A DNA stretch of 64,000 nt, taken from CAZTQN01 sp964615765 (GTDB lineage: Bacteria; Planctomycetota; Phycisphaerae; Phycisphaerales; UBA1924). Below the pieces are notes generated by a model. That model saw only the letters and a program-made list of their open reading frames with translations, was not told the origin of the DNA and ran no database searches. Positions 34,570 to 43,367 of the stretch are shown piece after piece (position 1 is the first letter of the stretch; every line of letters starts with the position of its first letter). The stretch covers positions 6,570-70,569 of the forward strand of contig CAZTQN010000021.1 of NCBI GenBank assembly GCA_964615765.1, written 5' to 3'. Position numbers and translations under genes: made by a program.

Positions 34570-35115
34570 ATGACGACAGGATCAAGCGCGAGCGTCACGC
34601 CGCGCGTCCTCGCTGACGCCGCTCGCGTGGATCAGCTCGTCGATGAGCTCGCCGCCCGCGTGCTCTCCGGCGCCCGCGACCCGCGCAACTTGGCCTTCAT
34701 CGGCATCCGCCGCCGGGGCGACGTGCTCGCGCAGCGCGTCGCCGGCAAGCTCAAGATCGCCGACGTCGGCTCGATCGACATCACGCTCTACCGCGACGAC
34801 CTTTCGGAAACCGGTGCCGCGGCCCGCGTCGGCAAGACCGACATCCCCTTCGCGATCGAAGACCGCGAACTGGTGTTGTTCGACGACGTCATCATGACCG
34901 GACGCAGCGCGCTGGCCGCCCTGCGCGAGATTCTCGACTTCGGGCGCCCCGCCAGCCTGCGGTTCGCCGTGCTGGTCGAGCGTCCGGAGCGCGAGATCCC
35001 GATCCAGGCCGACTACGCCGCGCTGAAGGTCGCGCCGGGCCCGACGGGCAAGATCGACGTCCGCCTCCGCCCACAGGACGAGCAGGACCTGATCGCCCTG
35101 ACGACCCGGGGCTGA
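34570..35115 (+). CDS. pyrR: PyrR-like uracil phosphoribosyltransferase / pyrimidine regulator
   Basis: A 181-residue PRTase-fold protein. The PRPP-binding loop is VLFDDVIMTGRSALAAL and the N-terminal IGIRRRGDVLAQR and IDITLYRDDL segments match PyrR, which in many bacteria controls pyr operons by RNA attenuation and has uracil phosphoribosyltransferase activity. The usual basic RNA-binding surface cannot be confirmed by eye. The ATG at 34570 gives the standard length; one at 34537 would add eleven residues. No pyr gene is adjacent, so an autonomous enzymatic role is possible. Confidence 0.88.
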   Translation: MTTGSSASVTPRVLADAARVDQLVDELAARVLSGARDPRNLAFIGIRRRGDVLAQRVAGKLKIADVGSIDITLYRDDLSETGAAARVGKTDIPFAIEDRELVLFDDVIMTGRSALAALREILDFGRPASLRFAVLVERPEREIPIQADYAALKVAPGPTGKIDVRLRPQDEQDLIALTTRG

Positions 35116-35152
35116 GCCGCTCGCACCGCCGTCATCGCCGCCCGCGCCGCAC

Positions 35153-35566
35153 TCACCGGTTGATCATGAACCGGGCCGTCTGCTCGAAGTATGGCCACAG
35201 CGCACGGGCCGCACCGTCGGGGACCTGAACCTCGGCCATCGCGGCCCGCATGAGCATCAGCCAGCGCTCGGCCCCGCGCACGTCGATGGCGAACGGCATG
35301 TGCCGCATGCGCAGGCGCGGGTGCCCGCGCTCTTCGACATACGCCCGCGAGCCGCCGAAGCGGAACACCAAGAACCCGTGCAAGCGGGCCTCGGCGTCGG
35401 CGAGCGTCTCGCCCGTCGTCTCCAAATGCGCCGCGTACATCGGCCCGAGCAGATCATCGACCGCGACACGCCAGTAGAACGCGCTCACGAGTCGCGCGAG
35501 GCCGTCCTCGCCGAGCTCGGCGAGGACGAGGCGTTCATCGGGAGGCGGACTGGGGGCAGCGGTCAT
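35153..35566 (-). CDS. Group II-type truncated haemoglobin
   Basis: A 137-residue cytoplasmic globin. LARLVSAFYWRVAVDDLLGPMYAA resembles the B-C-E helices with a B10-like Tyr, and the GHPRLRMRHMPFAI segment is the proximal-His region characteristic of group II truncated haemoglobins. Such proteins bind O2, NO or CO and are linked to oxygen handling or nitrosative stress. The ATG at 35566 is 36 bases from the divergent gene at 35603, so the two may share a control region. Confidence 0.88.
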   Translation of the reverse strand: MTAAPSPPPDERLVLAELGEDGLARLVSAFYWRVAVDDLLGPMYAAHLETTGETLADAEARLHGFLVFRFGGSRAYVEERGHPRLRMRHMPFAIDVRGAERWLMLMRAAMAEVQVPDGAARALWPYFEQTARFMINR

Positions 35567-35602
35567 TTCGGCGGTCCGTTGAAGAGTGGGTAGGCTTTAT
35601 CC

Positions 35603-35851
35603 ATGGCACCGGATTGGCTGGACTGGGACCTGGAGATCTCCTGGCACGCCATCCGTCGCATGCAGCAACGCAAACTGTCGGAAATCGAACTCCGCGCGAT
35701 TCTGGAACCTCCACTCGATGTCAAGCCGGCGAAGGTAGCCGGGCGGTATGTCGTTCATGCCAAGATCGACAACGCGACCTGGGTGGTCGTTGTTGAACCG
35801 GACTCTAGCCGAAAATCCCTGGTTGTCGTGACGGCGTACGCCCCGACCTAA
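35603..35851 (+). CDS. DUF4258-like small protein, possible toxin component
   Basis: An 82-residue protein whose ISWHAIRRMQQRKLSEIELRAIL and VVVVEPDSSRKSLVVVTAY segments resemble the DUF4258 family, an RelE/BrnT-like fold found in toxin-antitoxin-like pairs. The start MAPDWLDWDLEISWHA has family-like spacing to the HAIRRM helix. The next gene follows after nine bases. Toxic activity is inferred from family and context and has not been shown. The alternative is a housekeeping RNA-binding protein of the same fold. Confidence 0.62.
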   Translation: MAPDWLDWDLEISWHAIRRMQQRKLSEIELRAILEPPLDVKPAKVAGRYVVHAKIDNATWVVVVEPDSSRKSLVVVTAYAPT

Positions 35852-35860
35852 ACTCACCCG

Positions 35861-36130
35861 ATGCACAGCTACGAGCTCCAAGTCTCTTTCCGTCATGGCA
35901 AGCCGCTCGCGGCCTACTTGTACTTGTTCGGGGTTCCGGGTGGGACGGTGAGCCGAACGTCGCCGCACGACGAGAACATCGTGGTGGACTACCTCGCCGA
36001 CGGCCGCCCGTTCGGCGTCGAGTTCATCGCCCCGGGCCGCGTCTCGCTGGAAGACGTGAACGCCCTGCTGGTCAAGCTTCATTTGCCCCCGATGTCGACC
36101 GAAGACCTGCGTCCGCTCCTCGCCGCGTAA
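35861..36130 (+). CDS. DUF2283-like small protein, possible partner of the preceding gene
   Basis: An 89-residue protein; the core DENIVVDYLADGRPFGVEFIAPGRVSLEDVNALL has the DUF2283 pattern (a short beta-sheet followed by D-x-x-G-R-x-x-G-x-E). DUF2283 genes are often paired with DUF4258 genes, as here (nine-base gap), which suggests an antitoxin-like partner. Its final 59 bases overlap, tail to tail, the 3' end of the permease gene on the opposite strand. A DNA-binding motif is not obvious. Confidence 0.6.
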   Translation: MHSYELQVSFRHGKPLAAYLYLFGVPGGTVSRTSPHDENIVVDYLADGRPFGVEFIAPGRVSLEDVNALLVKLHLPPMSTEDLRPLLAA

Positions 36131-37475
36131 GCGCCCGCCACGCGTAGTACACCGGCACCCCGGCCAGCAGCACCAGCAGCCAGCGCCCGTTGCCGCGCCA
36201 GTCCGCCGCGACGCTCAGGCCCGTCATCACGCCCGCCGCGATCACGAACAGCCCCGGCACGACCGGGTAGCCCGGGCAGCGGAACGGCCGCTCTTCCGTG
36301 GGCCGGCGCACGCGCAGCACGATCAGCGCCAAGCCGCCCATGCCGTAGAAGATCCACATCGTGAACACGAAGCTCTCGGCGAGGGCCGCGAAGCCGCCCA
36401 GGAACCAGACCGCCACGATCGCCAGCCCGACCTGGCTGAACAGGGCCGCGTCGGGCGTGTGGAACTTCGGGCTCACGTGCCCGATCCACCGGAACAGCAG
36501 CCCGTCCCGCGCCTGCGCGTAACTCACCCGCGCCCCGGTCATGATCGATGCGTGCGACGAGCCGAGCGTCGAGACCAGCACGATCAGCGCCACCACCGTC
36601 GAACCCGCCGGCCCGATCAGCCGCTCCATCACCAGGGGCGCGATCGACAGCCCCGGGTCCGCCTTCACCAGTTCACGCAACTCCCCCAGCGGCACCAGCG
36701 CGAAGTACACCGCGTTCACCGCGAGGTACACCACGATGATCAGCAGCGTCCCGCCGATGTAGATCCGCGGCAGCGTCCGCTGCGGCTCCTTCACTTCCCC
36801 CGCCACCGACCCAACATCCGCCCACCCGTCGTACGTCCACAGGATCAGCGCCATCGCGCCCACCAGCGCCGCCACCATCGACATGCCGGGGTCGGCCAAA
36901 AGCCCCCCACTCCCGCCGCCCGCCGCGCTGGCGCGCAGGTTGGAGAAGTCCCCCTTCCCGAGCGCCACGCACAGCACGACGATCGCGATGAGCGCGAGCA
37001 CCTTGAGGAACGTCAGCACGCCCGCGATGCCGGTCGAAAGCGTCACGCCGCGCGCGTTGATCACCGTCAGAAAGAGCAGCATCACCGTCGTGACGACGCG
37101 GACGTCCCACGTCGTCCCGAGCAGGATGTTCACGTGCTCCGCGAACACGAACGCGATCCCGCCCGCGGCGAACGGCTTGACCAGCACCAGATACGCCCAC
37201 CCGAACACGAACGCCGGGCACGACCCGAACGCCTCGCGGATGAACACGTACACCCCGCCCGAGTGCGGACGCATCGCCGCCAGTTCCGCGTACGTGAACG
37301 CCCCCGCCAGACACACCAGCCCGCCGACGGCCCACAAAAGGAGAATCAAGCCGGGCGACGTGATGTTGGCGGCGATCTGCGGCGGGGTTCGAAAAATCCC
37401 CGAGCCGATGATCACGCCCAGCATCAGCGCGACGCCGCCCCAGAACCCGATCGTGCGTTTAAGTTGTCCGGTCAC
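36072..37475 (-). CDS. APC-superfamily amino acid permease
   Basis: A 467-residue inner-membrane transporter, probably 12 helices. The GTG start at 37475 yields the usual short cytoplasmic N-terminus (VTGQLKRTIGFWGGVALMLG) followed by the IGSGIFRTPP signature of helix 1 (unwound substrate-binding segment) and helix 3 PHSGGVYVFIREAFG. Central helices include WTYDGWADVGSVAGEVKEP, typical of LAT-like exchangers, and the C-terminal RVRRPTEERPFRCPGYPVVP is a standard loop. The exact substrate and whether it is an exchanger are unknown. Its last codons overlap the DUF2283-like gene on the other strand. Confidence 0.9.
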   Translation of the reverse strand: MTGQLKRTIGFWGGVALMLGVIIGSGIFRTPPQIAANITSPGLILLLWAVGGLVCLAGAFTYAELAAMRPHSGGVYVFIREAFGSCPAFVFGWAYLVLVKPFAAGGIAFVFAEHVNILLGTTWDVRVVTTVMLLFLTVINARGVTLSTGIAGVLTFLKVLALIAIVVLCVALGKGDFSNLRASAAGGGSGGLLADPGMSMVAALVGAMALILWTYDGWADVGSVAGEVKEPQRTLPRIYIGGTLLIIVVYLAVNAVYFALVPLGELRELVKADPGLSIAPLVMERLIGPAGSTVVALIVLVSTLGSSHASIMTGARVSYAQARDGLLFRWIGHVSPKFHTPDAALFSQVGLAIVAVWFLGGFAALAESFVFTMWIFYGMGGLALIVLRVRRPTEERPFRCPGYPVVPGLFVIAAGVMTGLSVAADWRGNGRWLLVLLAGVPVYYAWRALTRRGADAGLRSTSGANEA

Positions 37476-37723
37476 GCCGCGATCGTAACCGCCCCGACGA
37501 GTGCCTTGGGCAGCGCGAACATCGCAACATAACCGGTCACGCCGACCGTCCCAGAACGTGCGCCGCCGCCGCCCCCCGCGTGTGAACATGCGCGATCCAT
37601 ACCGCCTCCGCCGGCGGAAGTCCTCATCGGCCCCCTCACCCTCGGTGCGACCCCGGGGTGGAACGCGCCGATACCGCCGTATGCGCTCAAGCGGCCCCAC
37701 GCCGCCGGACGGAGGATGCACGC

Positions 37724-38257
37724 ATGTTGTCACGACTCAAGCCCAAGTCCACCGTGAAGCCCAGCGTGAAGCCGAGCGTCAAGGCGGACGCGCCGGTCAA
37801 GCCCGTCGTATCGAAGGTCATCCCCGACCGGAAGATGGCCAACGCCGAGAAGTTCGTCGGGGGACGCGGGGCCGCCACCGGCGTCATGCGCTTCGAAAAA
37901 CGCGGCAACGGGCGCGTCCGCACCTCGCGCATCCGCACCGACATCGGCGAAGTGCAGGACCTCTCCCTCACCGGCTGCCGCATCTGCGCGCCCAAGAAAT
38001 CCAAGTTCGAAGTCGGTCAGACCACCCGCATCCAGTTCACCGCCGAGGAGATCAGCCTCTCCATCCAGGCCACCGTCGTCTGGGTCCGCGTCATGACCGA
38101 CCGCACGTGCCACCTCGGCCTGCGCTTCACCGAGGTCGACGCCTCACGCCGACGCTCCCTGCTCGAACTCCTCCGCACCGGCGTCGCTAACGAGGGTCTC
38201 TCCCGCGGCTGGTCGCCGATGGCCGGGTTCCATGAGGCCAAAGTCTGGGAAGAGTGA
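37724..38257 (+). CDS. PilZ-domain protein
   Basis: A 177-residue protein with GGAGG upstream of the ATG at 37724. A Lys/Pro-rich N-terminal tail (residues 1-40) leads to a PilZ domain, recognisable from GRVRTSRIRTDIGEVQDLSLTGCRI (Arg-rich strand then DxSxxG) and CHLGLRFTEVD. PilZ domains bind cyclic di-GMP or act as adaptor subunits for pilus and secretion assembly ATPases. It lies alone, divergent from the permease and convergent with mfd. A link to the pseudopilin systems in this window is possible but not shown. Confidence 0.85.
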   Translation: MLSRLKPKSTVKPSVKPSVKADAPVKPVVSKVIPDRKMANAEKFVGGRGAATGVMRFEKRGNGRVRTSRIRTDIGEVQDLSLTGCRICAPKKSKFEVGQTTRIQFTAEEISLSIQATVVWVRVMTDRTCHLGLRFTEVDASRRRSLLELLRTGVANEGLSRGWSPMAGFHEAKVWEE

Positions 38258-38293
38258 TCGCCCACGCCGCGCACTCGCGCCGCCGCCCGCTCG

Positions 38294-41200
38294 TCACACC
38301 GTTCCCGCCTCGCCAAGCCGCGCCCGCAGCACACGCAGCATCGTCTCCGGCCGATCCATGTACGACGTCGGCGGGCGCACGTACACCTCCGCCAGCGTCT
38401 CGCCCGTCGCGGGCGGCAGGACCGTCACCTGCAAGCCGTGCTCCGGGCTGCGCGTTGCGCTCGCGCCACCTCCCCCGCTCTTAAGCCGATCGCCCACGCG
38501 GTCCGCGTCGCCGGGCTTGGCGCGGATCAGCACGTCCCGCTCGCGCACCGCGATGCTGCGCACCTGCAGCGCGCTGGCCAGCACGCGCACGTGCGCCAGT
38601 TCCAGCAGCCGCCGCGTCGCGGGTGGCAGCTCCTTGCCGTACGCGTCGCTCATCTCGCGCTCGATCGCGTCCAGTTCCGTCGTCGTCTGCGCCGAGGCGA
38701 TCCGCCGGTACGCCCCCATCCGGCGGAGGTCGCTGGCGATGTACCGCTTGGGGATCATCCCCGTCACGCCCAGCTCGATCGACGTCTCGCTCGCCACGTT
38801 CGTCGGCTCGTGCTTGAGCTCCTTCACCGCCGTGTCGAGCAATTGGCAATACATCTCGTACCCGACGGCGGCGATGTGCCCGCTCTGCTCCGGCCCCAGG
38901 ATGTTCCCCGCCCCGCGGATCTCCAGGTCGCGCATCGCGATCTTGAACCCCGCGCCGAGCATGCTGTACTCCTCGATCGCCTTCAGCCGCTTGACGGCCT
39001 TGTCCGTCACCGTCCGTTCCGGCGAGAGCAGCATGTAGCAGTACGCCCGGTGCTTGTACCGCCCGACGCGCCCGCGCAGCTGGTGCAGCTCCGCCAGCCC
39101 GAAGCGGTCCGCGTCGTTGATGATCATCGTGTTCGCCGTCGGGATGTCGATCCCCGACTCGATGATCGTCGTGCTCACCAGGATGTCGGCCTGGCGTCGC
39201 ATGAAGGTCATCATGACCTCTTCCAGCTCGCCGTCGGGCATCTGCCCGTGCCCGATGACGATCCGCGCCCCAGGCGCCATCTTCTGCACCTCGTCCGCGA
39301 CGCTCATGATGTTGAACACGCGGTTGTGGACGAAGAAGACCTGCCCGTCCCGCGCCAGCTCCCGCTGGATCGCCTGCTGAATCCGACGCTGGTTGTACGG
39401 GATCACCTCCGTCACGATCGCGCGCCGGTCCACCGGGGCCGTCGTCAACGACGAGATGTCGCGCAGCCCCAGCATGCTCATGTGCAGCGTTCGCGGGATC
39501 GGCGTGGCGCTGAGCGTCAGCACGTCCACGGTCATCCGCAGCCCGAGCAGTTTCTCCTTGTGCTCGACGCCGAACCGCTGCTCCTCGTCGATGATCACCA
39601 GGCCCAGGTCGGCGAACTTCACGTCCTTCGATAGCAGCCTGTGCGTGCCGATCACCACGTCTACGTGCCCCTTGCGCACGTCCGCCAGAATCGCGTTCGC
39701 CTCCGACGAAGTCTTGAACCGCGACACCGACTCCACGCGGAACGGGTACCCCGCCATGCGGCTCTTGAACGTCCGCTCGTGCTGCTCCGCGAGCACCGTC
39801 GTCGGGACCAGCACCGCCACCTGCTTGCCGAACTCCGCGGCTTTGAACGCCGCCCGCATCGCCACTTCCGTCTTCCCGTACCCGACATCCCCGCACAGCA
39901 GCCGGTCCATCGGGCGCTGCGACATCATGTCCTTCTTGCACTCGGCGATCGCCGCGAGCTGGTCCTCCGTTTCGTCGAACGGAAACTCCGCCTCGAACTC
40001 CTTCTGCCACGCCGTGTCGCCCGGATAGCGGATCCCCGGCATGCTCTCGCGGGCCGCCCGCACGCGCAGCAACTCCCCCGCCAGATCCTTCACGCTCTCG
40101 CTGACGGCTTCCTTCTGCTTCTTCCACCGCTGCCCGCCCAGCGTCGACAACTGCGGCGTGCCCCTGAACCCGCCCACATACTTCTGCACCTGATCAATCT
40201 TCGTCGCCGGCACGTACATCCGCGCCCGGGCCGCGAACTCCAGGATCAGGTACTCCTCCATCCCCTCGTCCGGATCCTCCTCGGCGCGCCCGCGCGGCCC
40301 GCCCGCGGCGTTCGCGCCCACGCCCACGCCCGCAGCCGCGCCCACAGCCCGGGCCGCCTTGCTCTTCTTCTTGGGCCGCTCGCTCGGCAGGACCACCGCG
40401 CGAGCAACCTTGACCTCCCGCGGCTTCATCACCACCAGCCCGTGGAACAGCGCGATGCCGTGGTCCCGGTGCACGACGTAGTCGCCCGGGGCAAAGTCCA
40501 GGAACGTGTCGATCGCGCGCCCGGCCCGCACGCCGCGCTCCAACCCGCCGAGCCCGCTCCCCCCGCCCGGCCCGCTCTCGCGCCGCACGCCGACGCGCCG
40601 GCGCGACTCGAACCGATGCACCATCTCGTGATACGGCGTGAACTGCACCGCCCGCCGGCCGCCTTCGCCGCCCTCGTAGATGAACCCGCGGTGCAGATAC
40701 GCGACGCGGGCCGCGACCTTGCCCCGCGCGCCGGGCGCGAACTCGTCCAGCAACTCGCCCAGCCGCGTCAACTCCCCGCCGTTCTGACAGAACACCTCGA
40801 CGTGCGTGCCGCCGTCGCCCGCGGCCCGTGCCGCCAGCTCCTTCACCGCTTCGCCCGCATCTCGGGCGAACTCCGGCAGCGGCGCTACGGGTAGCGTGAC
40901 CTCTTCCTCCGCGCTCACCCGCGCGCCGGAGAACTGCGCGACTTCGACGTACACCCCGCCGCCGGTCGCCGCCCCCTGCAATCGCGCCAGCACCGTCGGC
41001 GGGCCGAACATCCGCGGATCGGTCAAGCGCTCGAAGTACCCCCGCGCCTGCTCCGTCACTTCCAGCGGCTCATGCAGCACCACGCACACGCCCGCGGGCA
41101 AGTGATCGAGGAACGAGCATCCACCAGTGCCGACGCCCCCACTCCCCCCGCCGCCGCTCGCGTCGAGCCGCACGCTCCCGCGGGCGTCGACCTTCTTCCT

Positions 41201-42097
41201 GGCCCGCGTGCTCGTACCTGCGCCCGCTTCCTCCGCGCCGTCGTCGCGCTCGCCGAGCGCGAGCGACGCGTCGGCGCACAGGATCTCCGCGCTGGTCACC
41301 ACCCGGTCCGACGCCATCGTCGCCAGGTCGATCTCGCTCAGGCGTTCGACGACATCGTCGAAGAAGTCGATCCGCACCGGCACGCCGGCGGCGGACGGCC
41401 CGGCGCTCGCGTCGATCCCGCCGGGTGGGAACACGTCCACGATGTCGCCGCGCACGGCGTACTGCCCCACCTCGTCCACCGCCTCGACGCGCTCGTACCC
41501 GCCCGCGTCCAGCCAGCGCGTCAGTTCCGAGCGGTCGACCCGGTCGCCCGTGCGCACCGTCCGCGCCAAACGCCCCAGCCGCTCGGCGCTCGGCACCGGC
41601 TGCATCAGCGCCTGCACGGGCGCGAGGATGACCGGCGCTGCACCAGCCGCCGAGACCGCGCCGCTCTTGAGTTCCAGCGCGGCCCGCACCGCGCCGAGTC
41701 GTTGCGCAAACAGCTCGCTGCTCACGCCCGTCTCGCCGGGCAACACCTCGAGCGCCGGTAGGCGTATCACCGCTGCGCCCAGAGCGACCAGTTCGTCCGC
41801 CCCTTCGTCGGCTTCGTCGAGGTGCGCGACGACCAGCAGCACCGGGCGACCCGTCCGCCGCGCAATCGCCCCGGCCAGCAGCGTCGTGCTCGAGCCCTGC
41901 GACCCGCGCACGTACACGCGTCGCCCGCCCGGGCCCGGGGCCCGCTCGAGCGCGCTGACCGCGGCCTCAGCCGCCGCGCTCCCCCCCATCAGCCCGATCG
42001 GGTCAACGGTCGCGGCGTGCCCCGCCGGCCCGGGGGCCGGTGGGGGCTCGCCCGGACCAGGGGAATCCGACGGCGATGGCAAGCGGTTGACGGTCAT
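38294..42097 (-). CDS. mfd: Transcription-repair coupling factor Mfd
   Basis: A 1267-residue superfamily 2 DNA translocase that removes stalled RNA polymerase and recruits UvrA. N-terminal UvrB-like region, then a CarD/RID-like RNA polymerase interaction domain (FAPGDYVVHRDHGIALFHGL). The translocase core includes Walker A DVGYGKTEVAMRAAF near residue 730 and the DEEQRFG motif near residue 834. A C-terminal TRCF domain ends with VYVRPPTSYMDRPETML. Length is slightly above the usual 1150 because of Gly/Ser/Ala-rich inserts (about residues 280-310 and 560-620). The ATG at 42097 is preferred over 42112. Confidence 0.96.
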   Translation of the reverse strand: MTVNRLPSPSDSPGPGEPPPAPGPAGHAATVDPIGLMGGSAAAEAAVSALERAPGPGGRRVYVRGSQGSSTTLLAGAIARRTGRPVLLVVAHLDEADEGADELVALGAAVIRLPALEVLPGETGVSSELFAQRLGAVRAALELKSGAVSAAGAAPVILAPVQALMQPVPSAERLGRLARTVRTGDRVDRSELTRWLDAGGYERVEAVDEVGQYAVRGDIVDVFPPGGIDASAGPSAAGVPVRIDFFDDVVERLSEIDLATMASDRVVTSAEILCADASLALGERDDGAEEAGAGTSTRARKKVDARGSVRLDASGGGGSGGVGTGGCSFLDHLPAGVCVVLHEPLEVTEQARGYFERLTDPRMFGPPTVLARLQGAATGGGVYVEVAQFSGARVSAEEEVTLPVAPLPEFARDAGEAVKELAARAAGDGGTHVEVFCQNGGELTRLGELLDEFAPGARGKVAARVAYLHRGFIYEGGEGGRRAVQFTPYHEMVHRFESRRRVGVRRESGPGGGSGLGGLERGVRAGRAIDTFLDFAPGDYVVHRDHGIALFHGLVVMKPREVKVARAVVLPSERPKKKSKAARAVGAAAGVGVGANAAGGPRGRAEEDPDEGMEEYLILEFAARARMYVPATKIDQVQKYVGGFRGTPQLSTLGGQRWKKQKEAVSESVKDLAGELLRVRAARESMPGIRYPGDTAWQKEFEAEFPFDETEDQLAAIAECKKDMMSQRPMDRLLCGDVGYGKTEVAMRAAFKAAEFGKQVAVLVPTTVLAEQHERTFKSRMAGYPFRVESVSRFKTSSEANAILADVRKGHVDVVIGTHRLLSKDVKFADLGLVIIDEEQRFGVEHKEKLLGLRMTVDVLTLSATPIPRTLHMSMLGLRDISSLTTAPVDRRAIVTEVIPYNQRRIQQAIQRELARDGQVFFVHNRVFNIMSVADEVQKMAPGARIVIGHGQMPDGELEEVMMTFMRRQADILVSTTIIESGIDIPTANTMIINDADRFGLAELHQLRGRVGRYKHRAYCYMLLSPERTVTDKAVKRLKAIEEYSMLGAGFKIAMRDLEIRGAGNILGPEQSGHIAAVGYEMYCQLLDTAVKELKHEPTNVASETSIELGVTGMIPKRYIASDLRRMGAYRRIASAQTTTELDAIEREMSDAYGKELPPATRRLLELAHVRVLASALQVRSIAVRERDVLIRAKPGDADRVGDRLKSGGGGASATRSPEHGLQVTVLPPATGETLAEVYVRPPTSYMDRPETMLRVLRARLGEAGTV

Positions 42098-42204
42098 GGT
42101 CCCGGCGCGCACGCGCCCGCCGCCACACCACGCGTGCGGAGGCCGGCCGTTTCCTTCTGCTGTGCCAGCGTAGCCGCAACGCCCCGTCGGTTACACTCTC
42201 CGCC

Positions 42205-42711
42205 ATGCCCGACCCGCACGCACGCGCGCCCAAGCGCCGCGAGCCAGAGCCCGATTTCGACATCGACAGCGCCGTCTGCATCGTCGTCGGCGCGCACCCG
42301 CGCGCCGAACTCGGCGACCGCGACGTCGCCTATCTCATGCGCGACCGGCTCGCCGCCGTCCTCGACGCCCTCGCCGAGGATTTCCCCGAGCACCCCGCCC
42401 TGCGGCCCGTCGTGCTCACCGACATCTGGTACCTCAACGACGCCGCCCTGCGCGCCCGGGCCACGATCAGCATCGGCGGGCCGGGCGTGAACGCGCTGAC
42501 GGCGTCCCTCATCGACCGCCTGCCCAGCGCGTTCGTCATCGACGACGTGCTGTCGGTGCAGCTCGATGTCGACATGGGCGACCTGGTCGCCGCGTGCTGG
42601 GGCGTGTCGCACGACGCCACGCGCGGCGCCGTCGAAGCGTTCACCGAGCGGTATCTCAGCGAGTTTGTCGCGGCGGCCGTGGTTCGCAGCGGGCTGCGCT
42701 CGCCGGTCTGA
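42205..42711 (+). CDS. Unrecognised 168-residue cytoplasmic protein
   Basis: I do not recognise this protein. It has no signal peptide or membrane helix. Central segments AVCIVVGAHPRAELGDRDVAYLM, PVVLTDIWYLNDAAL and GGPGVNALTASLI suggest a Rossmann-like alpha/beta fold, and GDLVAACWGVSHDATRGAVEAF is a helix rich in small residues near the C-terminus. No catalytic motif was found. The gene diverges from mfd with 107 bases between starts. Coding is supported by codon bias, orientation and flanking genes only. Confidence 0.62.
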   Translation: MPDPHARAPKRREPEPDFDIDSAVCIVVGAHPRAELGDRDVAYLMRDRLAAVLDALAEDFPEHPALRPVVLTDIWYLNDAALRARATISIGGPGVNALTASLIDRLPSAFVIDDVLSVQLDVDMGDLVAACWGVSHDATRGAVEAFTERYLSEFVAAAVVRSGLRSPV

Positions 42712-42760
42712 ACGCGCCTCGCCGAACTCGTCCCTGCGAACCGGGCCCCCGCGGCTGGCG

Positions 42761-43207
42761 TCACACCGACGCCGTCGTCACCCCGCCCGAGACGACGCCC
42801 GAGACCAGGTAGAACCGTCCGATCGCGATGGCCCGCTCTTCGCCGCTGTCGGTGCGGACGAAGTACTCGCCCTGCATCGTGCCCCAGCGCGTCGACAGCG
42901 GGCAGAACGAGGTGTACTCGAACGAGGCCCCGACATCCAGCCGCGGCTTCTGCCCGACGACGCCCTCGCCCTCGACGATCTCTTCCTGCCCGTGCGCGTC
43001 GACAATCCGCCAGCGCCGGCGCGTCACCGTCACCACGTCCTGCCCGTAGTTGCTGATGCGGATGCGGTACGCGAACACGTACCGAGGAACCGACGGGTCG
43101 CTCTCGTCGGCCAGGTAGCGCGGGACCACAGCGACCCGGATGCCCGCCGTCTCGGCGACCGAGCCGAACTTCCGTGTGCCCTCAAGATTCAAGTCGTGTC
43201 CGACCAT
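42761..43207 (-). CDS. apaG: ApaG-family protein
   Basis: A 148-residue protein of the ApaG (DUF525) family, a fibronectin III-like beta-sandwich linked to Co2+/Mg2+ resistance and stress; the biochemical role is unclear. The core RYVFAYRIRISNYGQDVVTVTRRRWRIVDAHG and VVGQKPRLDVGASFEYTSFCPLSTRWGTMQGEY is close to the family pattern (G-P-x-L-x-P-G-x-x-F-x-Y-x-S). The ATG at 43207 is used; an in-frame GTG at 43225 would add six residues. The last residues are Val/Gly/Ser-rich. Confidence 0.9.
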   Translation of the reverse strand: MVGHDLNLEGTRKFGSVAETAGIRVAVVPRYLADESDPSVPRYVFAYRIRISNYGQDVVTVTRRRWRIVDAHGQEEIVEGEGVVGQKPRLDVGASFEYTSFCPLSTRWGTMQGEYFVRTDSGEERAIAIGRFYLVSGVVSGGVTTASV

Positions 43208-43367
43208 CGCGATAGTGCCCCACACCGGGAACGCCTGCAGATGCCGTGCCGACCACCGACGCCGGCATCTGCATGTACCATCTCATACGAAAACCGACGC
43301 AACGGACGGTCGGCCCCTTGGAAAAAAAAATCACCTTCCGGGCCACCACTGACCCCCCGCTCCTCGC

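Noticed and set aside
31824..34598. A 924-codon frame on the minus strand opposite the S1/P1-like and dockerin-like genes
   Set aside because: The residue composition is Val/Asp/Arg/Gly repeats produced by reading GC-rich codons backwards; the plus-strand proteins have signal peptides, RBSs and known motifs.
43321..43330. A run of nine A residues between apaG and the C45-like gene
   Set aside because: It is isolated, no promoter or terminator structure could be matched to it, and it does not interrupt a gene.
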